Below are positions 33,405 through 45,110 of a stretch of 64,000 nt of DNA, in pieces. The stretch covers positions 21,042,251-21,106,250 of the forward strand of contig OX463863.1 in NCBI GenBank assembly GCA_949825065.1, written 5' to 3'. The DNA is from Odontocerum albicorne (Eukaryota; Arthropoda; Insecta; Trichoptera; Odontoceridae). The notes beneath the pieces are model-generated. The model was not told the DNA's origin and did not search any database. It was given only the letters and a program-made list of their open reading frames with translations. The stretch's first letter is position 1. Each line of letters opens with the position of its first letter. The position numbers and the translations under genes were made by a program.

Positions 33405-34220
33405 CAAAAATTGAAAAGAGTTGTAAAATTATCCCTGGCCGGCACAAGGTCAGGATGGTCAATTGGACCGAAGGTAGTTCGGTGGATAGCTGTATGGAGC
33501 TCCTCCCTATTGTCAGAGGATACTTTCCTCACAGCTCCTCAAATGTGGTCTGGTAATTGATCTGAGTAGCCACACAAATTGTAACAGAATGAAAGGACTA
33601 GATTGAATGAAAAATATTGCTATTCACAAAAAAAATCCAAAAGTCCGTCAATTTTATTTTAATTACAATTTGTGGCATGGGAATATAATCTTCATTGCCA
33701 GATTAGTATTTTTCTTCTATTGCAAATATTTTATTTATTTTTTAGGAATGATGCGAGCTGTCTGAGTGGGGATGACAATCTCCCAAGATTACAACTTCAA
33801 AAATCCTTGCTCATCAGACAAATGTTTCCTCTCTTAATATTAACATCATTCAGTAAAAAGACTCACATAATGCCTGTATAAATACAAATACTAACCACCC
33901 TAATTCAACGAAAACCCAAACCCACCCTATCGGTAGGCAGTCCACCATTTTCATTTGGTTTTTATATCTGTTTGGAGAAAAAATAATTATTCTAACATTG
34001 CAAGTACCTACCTTACATTTGCCTACTTCTTTACTTCGATTGGACGACTTTCATAATTAGAATACTCACGTCACGCAGTAGCTTCCGCATTAATGTTGTG
34101 TTTCATATTCACTTCACCGTCACTGTATGTTTTCTCTTTTGGCTTTACATTGTATGTTAATAATTATTGTTTTATATTGTGAACACATACTGTGCCACCT
34201 GTTAAATTGTAACTCTGTTC
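33405..34220 (+). repeat. Long inverted-repeat arm A, unit 2
   Basis: Nearly identical to 10845-11660 and the reverse-complement partner of 46050-46861. The landmarks CAAGTACCTACCTTACATTT and ACTCACGTCACGCAGTAGCT are present. Confidence 0.75.
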
Positions 34221-34534
34221 TAATTATTAGACAGAAGACTCTCCTCAAGGGTGATCTAACTCTGAATAGGAATTCACTATTACTGGCCAATAACAATATT
34301 ACAAACCAAGTATATATAAGTTTAGTGTAACGATAGGAAGGTAGTGGTTGTGATCATTAGGTTCATTACTACTCCAAAGTTATCTACTCAAGGGTTATCT
34401 AACTCTGTAATTGAATTTGCATTTATTGGCCAATAACAATATTACAAACTAAGTATATATAAGTTGAGTGTAACAAGAGGAAGGTAGTGGTTGTGACCAT
34501 TAAATAAGGTACTACTCCGCATTTATATGATATA

Positions 34535-35282
34535 AAAAATCGATCAATAAGTCCCGGGACTATCTACTAAAACACCATTTGTTTCCCAAAAAAGATGAAT
34601 ATTATACCATGCTCATCCCAAAATACGGAGGCTATAACCTTCCCGGCCGAATGTTGAGTTTTTGGTCGCTTCGGACGACTTGTACCGACTGACGATTTGA
34701 TTCCGGAGTATAGTCGTGGATCCAAGTTTCATCCATTGACACATACCGACGCAAAAACTCCTGTTTATTTTGGGTAAACAGTGCCAAACATTGCTCTGAA
34801 TCATCGATGCGTTGTTGTTTCTGTTCCTTTGTGAGCAAACGCGGCACCCATTTCGAAAGAAAATTTTTCATGGCCAAATATTCATGCAAAACAGTGTAAA
34901 CACTACCAAATGATATCTTCAGGATGGCTGCTATCTCACGCAACTTTACTTTGCGATTTGCCATCAAGATTTTGAGGTTATTTTTTATTTTTTCTGCTGT
35001 TACAGCCTCATTTGGACGACCAGAGCGTTCAAAATCATGTTTTATCAACACATAACAACACATGAACACAAAATAATGTTTTATCAACACACGAAATTCG
35101 GTTTTTTGCATTGTATTGAAAATGATAAAAGTAGCGTCATTAAAACCACTGTAACTCAATGTCGGAATGTCATGAAAGTTTGACACGTAACTTTTAAAAG
35201 TTGGAACTAACTGAGAATTGTATAGATTTGTTATTAGAGGCGCCATCTTTTGGTTAGCCACGGGACTTATTGATCGATGTGT
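34535..35282 (-). mobile_element. Mariner derivative, 748 bp, unit 2
   Basis: Termini ATCGATCAATAAGTCCCGGG and its complement, flanked by TA at 34533-34534 and 35283-35284. A 209-codon minus frame (35261-34632) reads through the helix-turn-helix region (KVKLREIAAILKISFGSVYT), WVPRLLTKEQKQQR and the first catalytic motif MDETWIHDYTPE, and is then cut. The second and third Asp motifs are deleted. It represents the longer form of the element at 11972-12315. Confidence 0.9.
34632..35261 (-). pseudogene. Mariner transposase N-terminal part
   Basis: Contains GRPNEAVTAEKIKNNLKIL, the HTH, the WVPRLLT linker motif (usually WVPHxL in mariners) and DETW. The catalytic domain beyond this is missing, so it cannot cut DNA. 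It keeps an open frame and could bind the termini if expressed; nothing suggests it is. Confidence 0.8.
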
Positions 35283-35631
35283 TATGTTCAGAAGAACATA
35301 TTTGGTAAGAAAACCGCAATAAAATTACGAAGGGAAGACAAACTACAAAAACATCTTTAAAACTCTACTGATATGTGATAGTAACACATTAAACTTTAGA
35401 TATAGTGTAATGCATGTGTCTAGTGTTCATACAACATCATAAATATTTTTAAAAGACCTTGCAAAAACAAATCTACACACACCACTAGCAAAGAAGATGA
35501 TCATGTCAGGAAAGTTATCATTTCCTAATTTTGGGCACTGAATATAGTTTTATGCTACCCTACGTCGAAGAGTTAAACGTACATCTTAAAAACTCAATGT
35601 AAAAATTATTATGAATGTTGCCGGGTTATAG

Positions 35632-35815
35632 ATGGATCCTCAGCTACATAAAAGTGCAGATGTAATGGTGAAAGAAGAAAAGGCAGAAGATGGAGATAAT
35701 GCAGCAGTGTTCCCCCAGTATGATATCAGTGTGCACGAGGCAGATATCAAACAGGAATGTGCGCAAGATATCAGGGCAGATTCCGGACATGATGTTGATA
35801 ATCCCACAAACCCTT
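35632..35815 (+). CDS. Zinc-finger gene, unit 2, exon 1
   Basis: ATG at 35632, donor GTAAGT at 35816, 184 nt, phase 1. It differs from unit 1 by one residue in this exon (ADSGHD region: RADSG against STDSG adds a second difference). VKEE and IKQE match the SUMO consensus at residues 13-16 and 39-42. It is the N-terminus of the only uninterrupted zinc-finger gene in the window. Confidence 0.8.
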
Positions 35816-35887
35816 GTAAGTAAACTTAATAAACTCATATTGTGAAAATAAAATAAATATTTGAGATATGGCAATCATTCAACTTTT

Positions 35888-36623
35888 TGTAATTTGTTTT
35901 ATTAAACACTGTTTATTCCAGTTTTTGTAACAGTATAACCCTATCAGTTTCAAGGCCTCTCACCTCATCATCAGGGGATCACAAACAAGACTGAATTGTA
36001 TTCGAACTGGTACCGACATGCACGCTTCTAACGGTAAACATTCGGGCTGGGGAGTGTGGGTGGAGGGAGGGAGGAGACAATCTCGGCAAATTCAAAGTTA
36101 CATAAAGTCATATTTTTACACTAATTTTAATCTCCGGAAACTCTTATTTAACGGGAAAGACTATAATGGAATACTTAACGACAGTGGTGTGTATAAACTC
36201 TGATGTGCTGACTGTGATAATTTCTATGTAGGAAAGGCAGGAAGATCTTTTGAAAAGTAATTTCGTGAACACAAGTCCGCCTTAACGAACAAATATTTTC
36301 TATCGATGATGCCAATTTCTTACATATCAGTAGTAATGGAAATAAATTGGACAGATTAGAAGCCCTGCATCGGGGTCAGGGCATCGGGGTGAATATCTGG
36401 CAAACACATATATCCCAAGAATCTCGCCGCTGCTCGCCGAGATTGTCTCCTGCCTTCCTCCTCCCACAGTCCCTAACCCAAATGTTTACCGCTAGAAGGG
36501 TGTATGTTGGTATCAGTTCAAACAGAATTCAGTCTTGTTTGTGCTCCTGAAAGCCTTGAAACCGGTAGGGTTATACCGTTACAAAAAGTGGAATAAACAG
36601 CATTTGATAAAACAAATTACAAT
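35888..36623 (+). mobile_element. Penelope-like remnant in intron 1, unit 2
   Basis: Counterpart of 12917-13640, with inverted ends sharing GTAACRGTATAACCCTAYC. The GIY-YIG-like stretch reads DSGVYKL then a stop, so the domain is more broken here than in unit 1. Confidence 0.7.
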
Positions 36624-36706
36624 GTCTTTAAAGCCCCACAATGTTAATGCCTTAACTATAAATAATACATTCAACCTACATTGTATGAGTGCTGTTTAAC
36701 CTGCAG

Positions 36707-36753
36707 GTACACACTACCTATTCCATACCAGGCATGGATAAGGTGTAGTGTAA
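36707..36753. other. 47-bp hairpin, unit 2
   Basis: Same near-palindrome as 13724-13770 with a few substitutions in the stem. Confidence 0.55.
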
Positions 36754-37509
36754 CAGAATGTTTTTGACGTTTTTATTATGAAAAATATTTAGAGCATTAT
36801 AATAAGTAAAAAGTTGATTCATTACGGTATGTTGATGTTCTGTTATGTTGTATACCTCATTTTGATCAAATTCAATGATTTTTTCCTGTCTCTAAACTGA
36901 ATTCAGGTGTATTATATTGTATTTAATATAACTACACTTAAAGAATATTAAATGTGAAACGCAATGCACAAATTTAATTTGGTTCTTTGTATAAACTACT
37001 GCAAAAAATTATGCAACAATCGAGAAAACGACTTTTAAAAACTGACGCACCAACAGGCAAAACAAAGTGGCTGATAAATAGATCACATTAGAAAAATGAC
37101 AAAATATTGATCCGAATTAATTATAACAAGTGATAAAAATATTCAGAGATGGCAGTATCTGTACTGATTGCTAAAAATTAGAATCATATGTCAAATTGGT
37201 AATATAAACTCAACATTATTAACACTTACATAAGCGTGCTGGCCTGTACGGTGCTGATTAATTATGTGGATAATTCATCCTTGGCATTAAAATGGATATA
37301 AAATTTATCAATATCATATGAAGACCATAAAATATAAGGTAGTTCTGCTGATGAGAACCAAACCGTCGGCTTTATTTTTCTTCTGCTCCTCACTTGGAAC
37401 TCTTACATATATTAACTGCACCATCAATCTTCTTGAGCATTCGGCCCAATAATCTTCTTGAGTCACATAATAGTAGCTAAAAAGCCATGCCATATTAAGA
37501 TAAGATAGC

Positions 37510-37550
37510 TCTATGAGTGCTGTGTTGGCCTTATTGTCAGTTCAGACTTA
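37510..37550 (+). promoter_or_regulatory. Conserved promoter-like box, unit 2 gene
   Basis: GAGTGCTGTGTTGGCCTTAT then TCAGTT at 37537-37542, 110 bp before the exon 2 acceptor. See the unit 1 entry for the comparison. Confidence 0.45.
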
Positions 37551-37651
37551 TTAACAGAAAGGGAAAGAAACGAGGTTTCAAGTTGTTGATAATATATTTT
37601 CTATTAGTTTTATTACTTCAGAAGATTTGAACTTGTATATTTTTTTCATAG

Positions 37652-37876
37652 ATATTAAAGCCCAGCTATCTTATGATACATTCAATAAAGAAAGAACCTC
37701 AGTCATGAGTTCACAAAAGCACTCACATGACTTGATCTTTCAAATTGATTCAGATTTTCCCATAAAAAAAGAAAATGTAGAAAAGGCTACGGCGCCAGTA
37801 TTACCTGACTTTGCTATGGACATACAGGAAGCGGATATAAAAAAGGAATGTGCTCGAGACACACATGCAATCACGA
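37652..37876 (+). CDS. Zinc-finger gene, unit 2, exon 2
   Basis: Acceptor TTTTTTCATAG ends at 37651, donor GTGAGT at 37877, 225 nt, phase 1-1. Residues 62-136 of the full model, including FPIKKENVEKATAPVLPDFA and QEADIKKECARD. IKKE occurs at 99-102 and 124-127 (SUMO consensus). Less acidic than in unit 1 because EEDT became EKAT. Confidence 0.8.
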
Positions 37877-38200
37877 GTGAGTATAATTATTTTAATTGGA
37901 ATCTGAATAAGTTTTCGCGTATTCATTAAATTCTTAACATAATTTTTTTTTTTTTGAAATAGTATTCAAGTTAAGCCTTAGCGCAAATAATAAATTTAAA
38001 ATATTATTATCATTACTCTGTCAATTTTTTTCTAAGTTAACAATTCAATACAAGTTAATTAATTGTTGTATGAATCAAAGAACTCAAATTTGAGAAATGC
38101 TTTATTACGAAAAAACTAAGATCTATCTTTTCAACCCTATCAACAATATTTAGAAAATATATAATTCAGAGATTTTTTCTTAATTTTCATATATTTTTAG

Positions 38201-39654
38201 ATTCAGGTGATATGAGAACAATTATTAAAAATAATCCATCTGAAGAGAATTCGTATCGTTGTGGGAATTGTTCACAGACATTCTCACGAAAAGATAAATT
38301 AAGAGATAATGAAAGTATTAATAGTGGAGAGAAGGCCTACAGTTGTGCACAATGTGATAAGACATTCACACGAATAGGTCCTTTAAAAACTCGTGGAAGG
38401 ATTTCTAGTGGAGAGAAGCCTTACAAATGTGGACAATGTAATAAGAAATTCTCACACATAGGTCATTTAAAACGTCACGAAAGGATTCACAGTAGAGAGA
38501 AGTCTTACAATTGTGGACAATGTGATAAGACATTCTCATATAAATGTTTCTTACAAACTCATGAAAAGATTCATAGTAGAGAGAACCCTTACCGCTGTGA
38601 ACAATGTGAAAAACCATTCTCACGAAAACAAGAATTGAAATTACATGAAAGGATTCATAGTGGAGAGAAGCCTTACAGTTGTGGTAAATGTGATAAGACA
38701 TTCTCTCATAAAAAAACTTTGAAATCTCATGAAAGGACTCATAGTGGAGAGAAGCCATACAGCTGTGGACAGTGTGATAAAACATTCTCACGAATATATA
38801 GTTTAAAACTTCATGAAATGAGTCATAGTGGAGAGAAGCCTTATAGTTGTGGACAATGTGATGATACATTCTCACATAAAGGTTATTTAAAATCTCATGA
38901 AAGGATTCATAGTGGAGAGAAGTCTTACAGCTGTGGACAATGTGATAAGACATTATCACGAATGGATCATTTAAAACGTCATGAAAGGATTCATAGTGCA
39001 GAGAAGCCTTATAGCTGTGGACAATGTGATAAGACATTCTCACAAAAAGGTCATTTAAAATCTCATGAAAGTAGACATAGTGGAGAAAAGCCTTACAGCT
39101 GTGGACAATGTGATAAGACATTCTCACAAAAATATAATTTGAAATCTCATAAAAGGATTTATAGTGGAGAAAAACTTTACAGCTGTGGACAATGTGAAAA
39201 GACATTCTCACGAAAAGATTATTTGAATGATCATGAAAGGATTCATAGTGGAGAGAAGCCTTACAGTTGTGGTCAATGTGATAAGACATTCTTACGAAAA
39301 AGTGATTTGAAATCTCATGTAAGGACTCATAGTGGAGAGAAGCCATACAGCTGTGGACAGTGTGATAAAACATTCTCACTAATAGATATTTTAAAACGTC
39401 ACGAAAGGAGTCATAGTGGAGAGAAGCCGTATAGCTGTGGACAATGTGATAAGACATTCTCACAAAAAGGCGATTTAAAATCTCATGAAACGTTTCATAC
39501 TGGAGAGAAGCCTTACAGCTGTGGACAATGTGATAAGACATTCATACGAAAAAAAAAATTAAAATTACATGAAAGGATTCATAGTGCAGAGAAGCCTTAC
39601 AGCTGTGGACAATATGGTAAAGACTTAATCACATATAGATCATTTAAATTTTGA
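38201..39654 (+). CDS. C2H2 zinc-finger protein, unit 2, finger exon (intact)
   Basis: Acceptor TATTTTTAG ends at 38200. With exons at 35632-35815 and 37652-37876 the model is 1863 nt, 620 residues, in phase throughout. From about residue 155 it has 16 C2H2 fingers at 28-residue spacing with [16 protein letters not shown] linkers, then a degenerate final finger. Fingers 1, 2 and 11 have lost zinc ligands (LRDNESINS, LKTRGRISS, HKRIYS). Fingers 1-7 and the last align one to one with unit 1; the middle differs in number and order. Helix positions -1, 2, 3 and 6 vary (for example QKGDLKS, RKSDLKS, LIDILKR) against an almost fixed framework, as expected if DNA specificity is what changes. A nuclear DNA-binding role is inferred from the family; the target is unknown. 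Polyadenylation is not identified. Confidence 0.88.
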
Positions 39655-40254
39655 AATAAACTTAAACTAATAAAAAAAATTTCAATGTCATCTGAAGTAA
39701 ATAAAATATAAGGTGTTTCTGCTGATGATAACCAAACCTTCGCTCGTATTTTGCTTCTTCCCCAAACTTGGAACTATTAGGGTGAACTTGCCTAAATCGT
39801 ACCCCTTAAGCAAATATTTCAACAACAAGGTTATGAAGGAAAATAAGATAACCAAATACATACTATCAAAATCAATTATTATTTACTTATGAAATGACAT
39901 ACACAAAAATATAAAAAAAGAAATAAGTAATAAAAAAAAAAAATTTAATTTAAAAGTACGATTTAGGCTCAATGTTCTTAAATCGTACCATGTTGTTCCT
40001 AAATCGTACTTTGGAGACAATTCTTTGAATCTACTGGAGACAATTCTTTGAATCTTTTGAATTTACTCGTAAGTTTGATTCAAATCTTTGAATCAAACTT
40101 ACGAGTAAATAAATGGTAAATTAGCTGTTGGAAAAAGAAAAGTAATGGTGTTTAAAATCTGTTAATGATATTTTTAAAGAAATGAATGAAAAACAATATA
40201 TAGTATTATGTAGGCAGGTACTACATGAATCAAATCTTGCAATTATTACATATA

Positions 40255-42528
40255 TTACATAAATTCTTTTGTCGACTCCAACACAAAGTTCATGAAACCA
40301 GATGTCACATTGTATGCATTGCGTCTTATTTTTTTGTTGCATTTTCCACAAAACAAACCGATGTTGGCTTTTTTTGCTCTTTTTTTAATATTTTCTTTTG
40401 AATCAGGGGTTACATTTGATTTGTTTGCTCTTTTTTTAATGTTTGTTCGTTTTTCCTCCATTTCAAGACGTTTGGTTATTTTTTTCCTCTTTGGCTCATT
40501 CAATTTATTTTCGAGTTCATTTTTATACGGACTCTCAGTTAAAACTTGAGCTACCGATGCCGTGGTATTTCTTCATTTATTTTGTGTCGCTGTTATTTGA
40601 ATTTTGGGTGACAGGTGTTCAATTTCAGGCCTTATGGTTCACGTACAAATTTGGTGTGAAATTTCAGGAGGATTACACTGTTCATCAGTTAATTGTGGTG
40701 CGGAAATCTGTGGAATATGCAAGACTGTGTTATTTGAAATATCATTGATGCGAGTGTATGTGTCTGATCTTGAAGGTATTTCGTCAGTTTCTTTGGTATC
40801 ATTTACAACAACAAATTCTTCGTCCCTTATTTGAAAACGGTTACATGGCCACAAATCACATGATTCAAAGCCATGCAATGCAGTTTCAATGCACACAGCT
40901 CGTGGGTAGGCATCTCCTAAAATTCCTGCCACATTGAAGTTTGTGGGATGGGTGAGCTGGCAAGGAAAGCATAATGATTCCATATTCTCTGGCAAGACGA
41001 ATTGCGTCGATATTTTTTGTATGGGTCGAATTCCCATCTAGTATTAGCAACACTTGCTTTTCATCTGATTTCTGTAACCTGACAGACTTTATAAAATGTT
41101 CCATCCATTGTAGGAACAAACCAGATGTAATCCATCCACTGTCCGAGCAAGTGTATAATGTGTTAGGTGGATCTCCTCTTGTCAGATCGTCTGTCATCCT
41201 TTTCCTTTTGAATATGAGCATTGGAGGTACGAATTCACCTACAGCGTTCATACAACAAACACACGTTGTATTCGTTCCTCGTTCTCCACTTGTCAATGCC
41301 CCTACTTGATGTTTTCCTTTTTTTGCTAAAATTTAAGATGGCTTGTGTACAGTGCTAAGTCCCGTTTCATCGACGTTATATATGTGGCTCCCTGTAAATT
41401 TGAATGTATCTACAATCTTTTCATATTTGTCAAAGAAATCCATCACATTTTTTTTATTAAAACCTTTGCACCGAGCCATTGATGTTGCTTCAGAAGTTCT
41501 CAATGATATTTCCGGGTGGGTCTTTAACCCTTCCCTTACGGTGATAAAAATAATACGCTTGCTCCGGTGTTGGGTAGTGAGTACGCAATAAAAAATTTGC
41601 GATTTTAAATCGGAAAAATGAGAACATTCATAGATAATCCCCTTAATTAATTATAATTGAAGTTAAAAATTATAATAATTGAGATTTATTTGCTGAAAAC
41701 ATTAAAACACCATCTGGCAACGCTCACGGAACGGGCGTACGTCTAACCTATTTGCAAGCCTAGAAGCTTGCAAATAGGTTAGACGTACGCCTAACCTATT
41801 AGCAAACTAGTGGCGCGGAACGTCAGTCGCATACCCCGGCGCTTACGCTTATGCTTGCGACGTTGAGACAATTCAGCTCCTCGCAATTCAGTCTAGTATG
41901 CAAGAGTGAGATGCGAATATAGTGTCGCGCTTCCCGCATACTCTTCACCTATCGTCAAAACGAGGCACTCGCAGGGTTTAAATGCGAATTTGTTTTCGAT
42001 CTTTACAAAACACCTCGATGTAGTCGATAAATTCTGATTATTATTAATATTATTTTTTAAATCAATGCGTAAATATATTATGGAGGAATTCCTAAAATCT
42101 TAACCTTGTATTTATAATATTTATAGAGATATTGATGGTTATTAGAAGCAACGTGTAGAAGATACCCAACACAGGGAAGGAAAGGTTAAAAAGTTATAGT
42201 ACCACTTCCAACCAGCTAACTGAGTGTCTCTATTAAATCTGTGCGGAAGTTTATATCTTTCAGCTAATTGGTACGCCAAGTGGCGAAAGTCTTTAATTGT
42301 CAGTCCAAAACAACTGGATTCTAGTTCTAGTATATGTTTAACTAATTCGTTTTCCATGTCTTCTGTTAAGTCTTTGGTTCTTCCGTTAGTTTTGTAAGTA
42401 TTCAGATTCTTCAAGTGTCGTCGGAATGTTGGCTTTGGAATTTTATAATTCCGGCACACTTTGTTGAATTTTAATTTTCCGTCACTATACACATCTTGAT
42501 GGCTTCTTCCATATTCTCCTTGGACCAT
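40255..42528 (-). pseudogene. Pogo-family transposase, unit 2, multiply broken
   Basis: N-terminal part 42528-42190 (HTH region), then the nested element, then the catalytic part to 40886, with the first Asp motif in the piece right after the insertion and LLILDGNSTHTKN in the 136-codon piece 41296-40886. A Lys codon of the PSKIL segment is TAA at 41333-41335 (intact in unit 1). The shared deletion after HKLQ that removes the third Asp is also here. The Cys-rich C-terminus (CGKCNKKIRRNAYNVT) is more complete than in unit 1, at about 40360-40310. Confidence 0.85.
41528..42185. mobile_element. piggyBac-type nonautonomous element, 658 bp, unit 2 only
   Basis: Flanked by TTAA at 41524-41527 and 42186-42189; unit 1 has a single TTAA at the homologous position (about 18631, within GTCTTTAAAAAG). 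The ends, CCCTTCCCTTACGGTG and the complement of CACAGGGAAGGAAAGG, are imperfect inverted repeats. There is no coding. Inside lies a perfect 25-bp-arm hairpin (41735-41759 with 41766-41790, six-base loop). Confidence 0.88.
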
Positions 42529-43289
42529 GTGTTATACTGACGTTTTGCCATTTTTCAGCTAAATTAAAAATAGGAAACAAATAATTTAAATAATTGGGTG
42601 GATTGCCAGAATTATAAAAAAATCTTTCTCAATAACATGTTTACTAACTTGAAAATACAATGCATTATTGTTAACATGAATAATAATCAACTATGTAAAT
42701 GAATAAAATATGTTAGCACTTAAAACCAAGTATTCCTATATCGTACCGGTACGATTTCCGAATAACCTTACTGGTACGATTAAGGCAAATCATGTCATTC
42801 ACATTTTTATAGGTTATGTTTAAATACCGTGCGTACACGCGTGATGCAAAGTATACAAAAATATGAAGTTAGAAACATAGTTCGGTATGTATATACATTT
42901 CATCAACTTATGCAAACGATAATGGAACAAACCTCTTATAAAATAAGTTTTTTTTTTATTAAACAAAGTAAATTATTGTACAAACATTTGTCAAGGCTAT
43001 ACATATATACACATTTATTACTTAACTAATCTTAATTATATGTTATCATTTATGCACTTACTTCATCTTATTTTCCTACATATCATTTTATTCTATTTAT
43101 TCAATCTTAATATATGAGATCTTAGAAATAATTAACACCTACATTCTACTTATAACTAGATAACAATTCTTACACTAATTATTTAGCAAAAACAAGTCCA
43201 CTCGTTCAGGCTACTTGTGTTACATTACATTTTGAGTTATCGTAGTTGTACGATGTAGGCCGGAGTACGATTTAGGAAAGTTTACCCTA

Positions 43290-45110
43290 CAGATATTCCA
43301 ACTATTACAAATATCGATTCTTGAGCATTCTGCCAAACAATCTTCTTGAGTCACATCATACTAGCTGCAAAGCCCTACCATATTAAAATAAAATAGCTCT
43401 ATGAGTGCTGTGTTGGCCTTATTATCAGTTCAGACTTATTAACGGAGTTGAAGTCGAAGAAAATAGTTTCATTTTGTGTATAATATATAAGATATATCAT
43501 CTATTTGTTTTATCGCTTCAGAAGATTTGAATTTGTATGTTTTTTTCCTAGATTTTAAGGCCCAGTCACTGAATGATACATTCAATAAAGATATGACCTC
43601 AGTCATGAGTTCACAAAAGCACTCGCATGCCTTGGTCTTTCAAATCGATTCAGATTTTCCCATAAAAGAAGAAAATGTAGAAGAGGATACTGCGCCAGTA
43701 TTACCTGATTATGCTATGGACATACAGGAAGCGGATATAAAAAAGGAATGTGCTCGAGACAGTAACACAGAGACTGTTGATGTTTGTGACACGCATACAA
43801 TAACGAGTGAGTATAAATATTTGAATTGTTTTCTGAATAAGTTTTCACGTATTTAATGAATTTTTAACAACATAATCTTTTCAATTTTGTTTGAAATAGG
43901 ATTCAAGTTAAGCCTTAGCGCAAATAATATATAGTGAAAATATTTTTATCTTAATCATGTAAATTTTTTTCGTAGTTAATAATTCAATACAACTTATTTG
44001 TTGTATTAATCAAAGAACTGAAATTTGAGAAATGCTTTATAATAATAAGAACTAAGATCTATCTTTTCAACCCTTCAATATTTCAAAAATATATAATTCA
44101 GAGATGTTTTCTTAATTTTCATATATTTTTAGATTTAGGTGATATGAGCAACCAATATAGTGAAAAGAAAAACTGAAAATGGTTCTCATGGTTCAACATT
44201 GTGGAAACATGTTCTCAAACAGTTCAAATTTAAAACGCAATTTAAGAATTCATAGTGGAAAAAATCCTGGCAGCTTGAAAAAGTGTAAAAAGTTATTTAC
44301 ACTAAATTTGAGCTTAAAACAGAATAATCATACTTGTGGAGAGAAGCCCTATGGTTGTGTAAATTGTTGTTATTCTCAATTTTATTTTTAAATCTCGCGT
44401 AAAGATTCATAGTGGAGGGAAGCCTTACAGCTGTGGACAATGTGATAAGACATTCTCACCAAAAGATAAATTATAATCTCATGAAAGAATTCACAGTTGA
44501 GACAAACCCTACAGCTGTAAACAATGTGTGAAGACATTATCTGATAATGCTAATTAAATACGCCATTTGAGGATTCATAGTGAAGAAGAAGCCCTACAAA
44601 TGTATGAATTGTGCGAAAACATTATTATTTTTTACTTAATATGCCATTCAAGTATTCATACTATAAATAACCCCTACAGCGGTGGAAATTGTGTGAAGCA
44701 ATTCTAAAATATTATCTGAAACATATTAGAATTCATAGAGGATAGAAGCTCTACAGCTGTGGGCAATGTGGCTATATATATTATCATGAAAGGATTCATG
44801 GTGGAGAGAAGACCTGCAACTGTGGATATTGTACAAAAAAATGTCGTGAAAGGATTTAAAATGGAAAGAAACTTGACAGCTGTGGACAGTGTGGAAAGCA
44901 GTCTCAAACAATAGAAGTTGAATAGACCATTAAAGGATTCATAGCCCTTAAAGCTATGGAAATTGCGGAAAGACATTCTAAGAAAAAGGTTATTTAATAT
45001 CTTATGCAAGGACTTATAGTGTCGAGAAACACTCAAACTCCATTGTGGATTGCATTTTAACATTAAACCCTTCGAGAAATTCATTTTATACAAAAGCAGA
45101 AGTATAACGG
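43290..45110 (+). pseudogene. Second zinc-finger gene of unit 2, decayed
   Basis: Same layout and lesions as 19745-21560: TCAGTT at 43425, acidic exon 43552-43806 (255 nt, phase 1-1, protein identical to unit 1 over the compared part), premature stop early in the finger exon (about 44173), and finger debris in three frames to about 45060. The intact acidic exon beside dead fingers could still be spliced, but no finger product results. Confidence 0.82.

Larger units (their letters stand above)
39780..43287 (-). mobile_element. Pogo-type transposon, unit 2, 3508 bp with nested insertion
   Basis: Same site, ends and TA target (39778-39779, 43288-43289) as in unit 1. It is 694 bp longer, mainly because of the 658-bp TTAA-flanked insertion at 41528-42185. 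Confidence 0.93.

Noticed and set aside
38405..39541. 378-codon open frame antisense to the unit 2 finger exon (repeats of [16 protein letters not shown])
   Set aside because: It is the complement of the 84-bp finger repeat, which has no stop in that frame. Similar frames oppose every finger array (15398-16702, 52061-52963). No start, splice or domain support.
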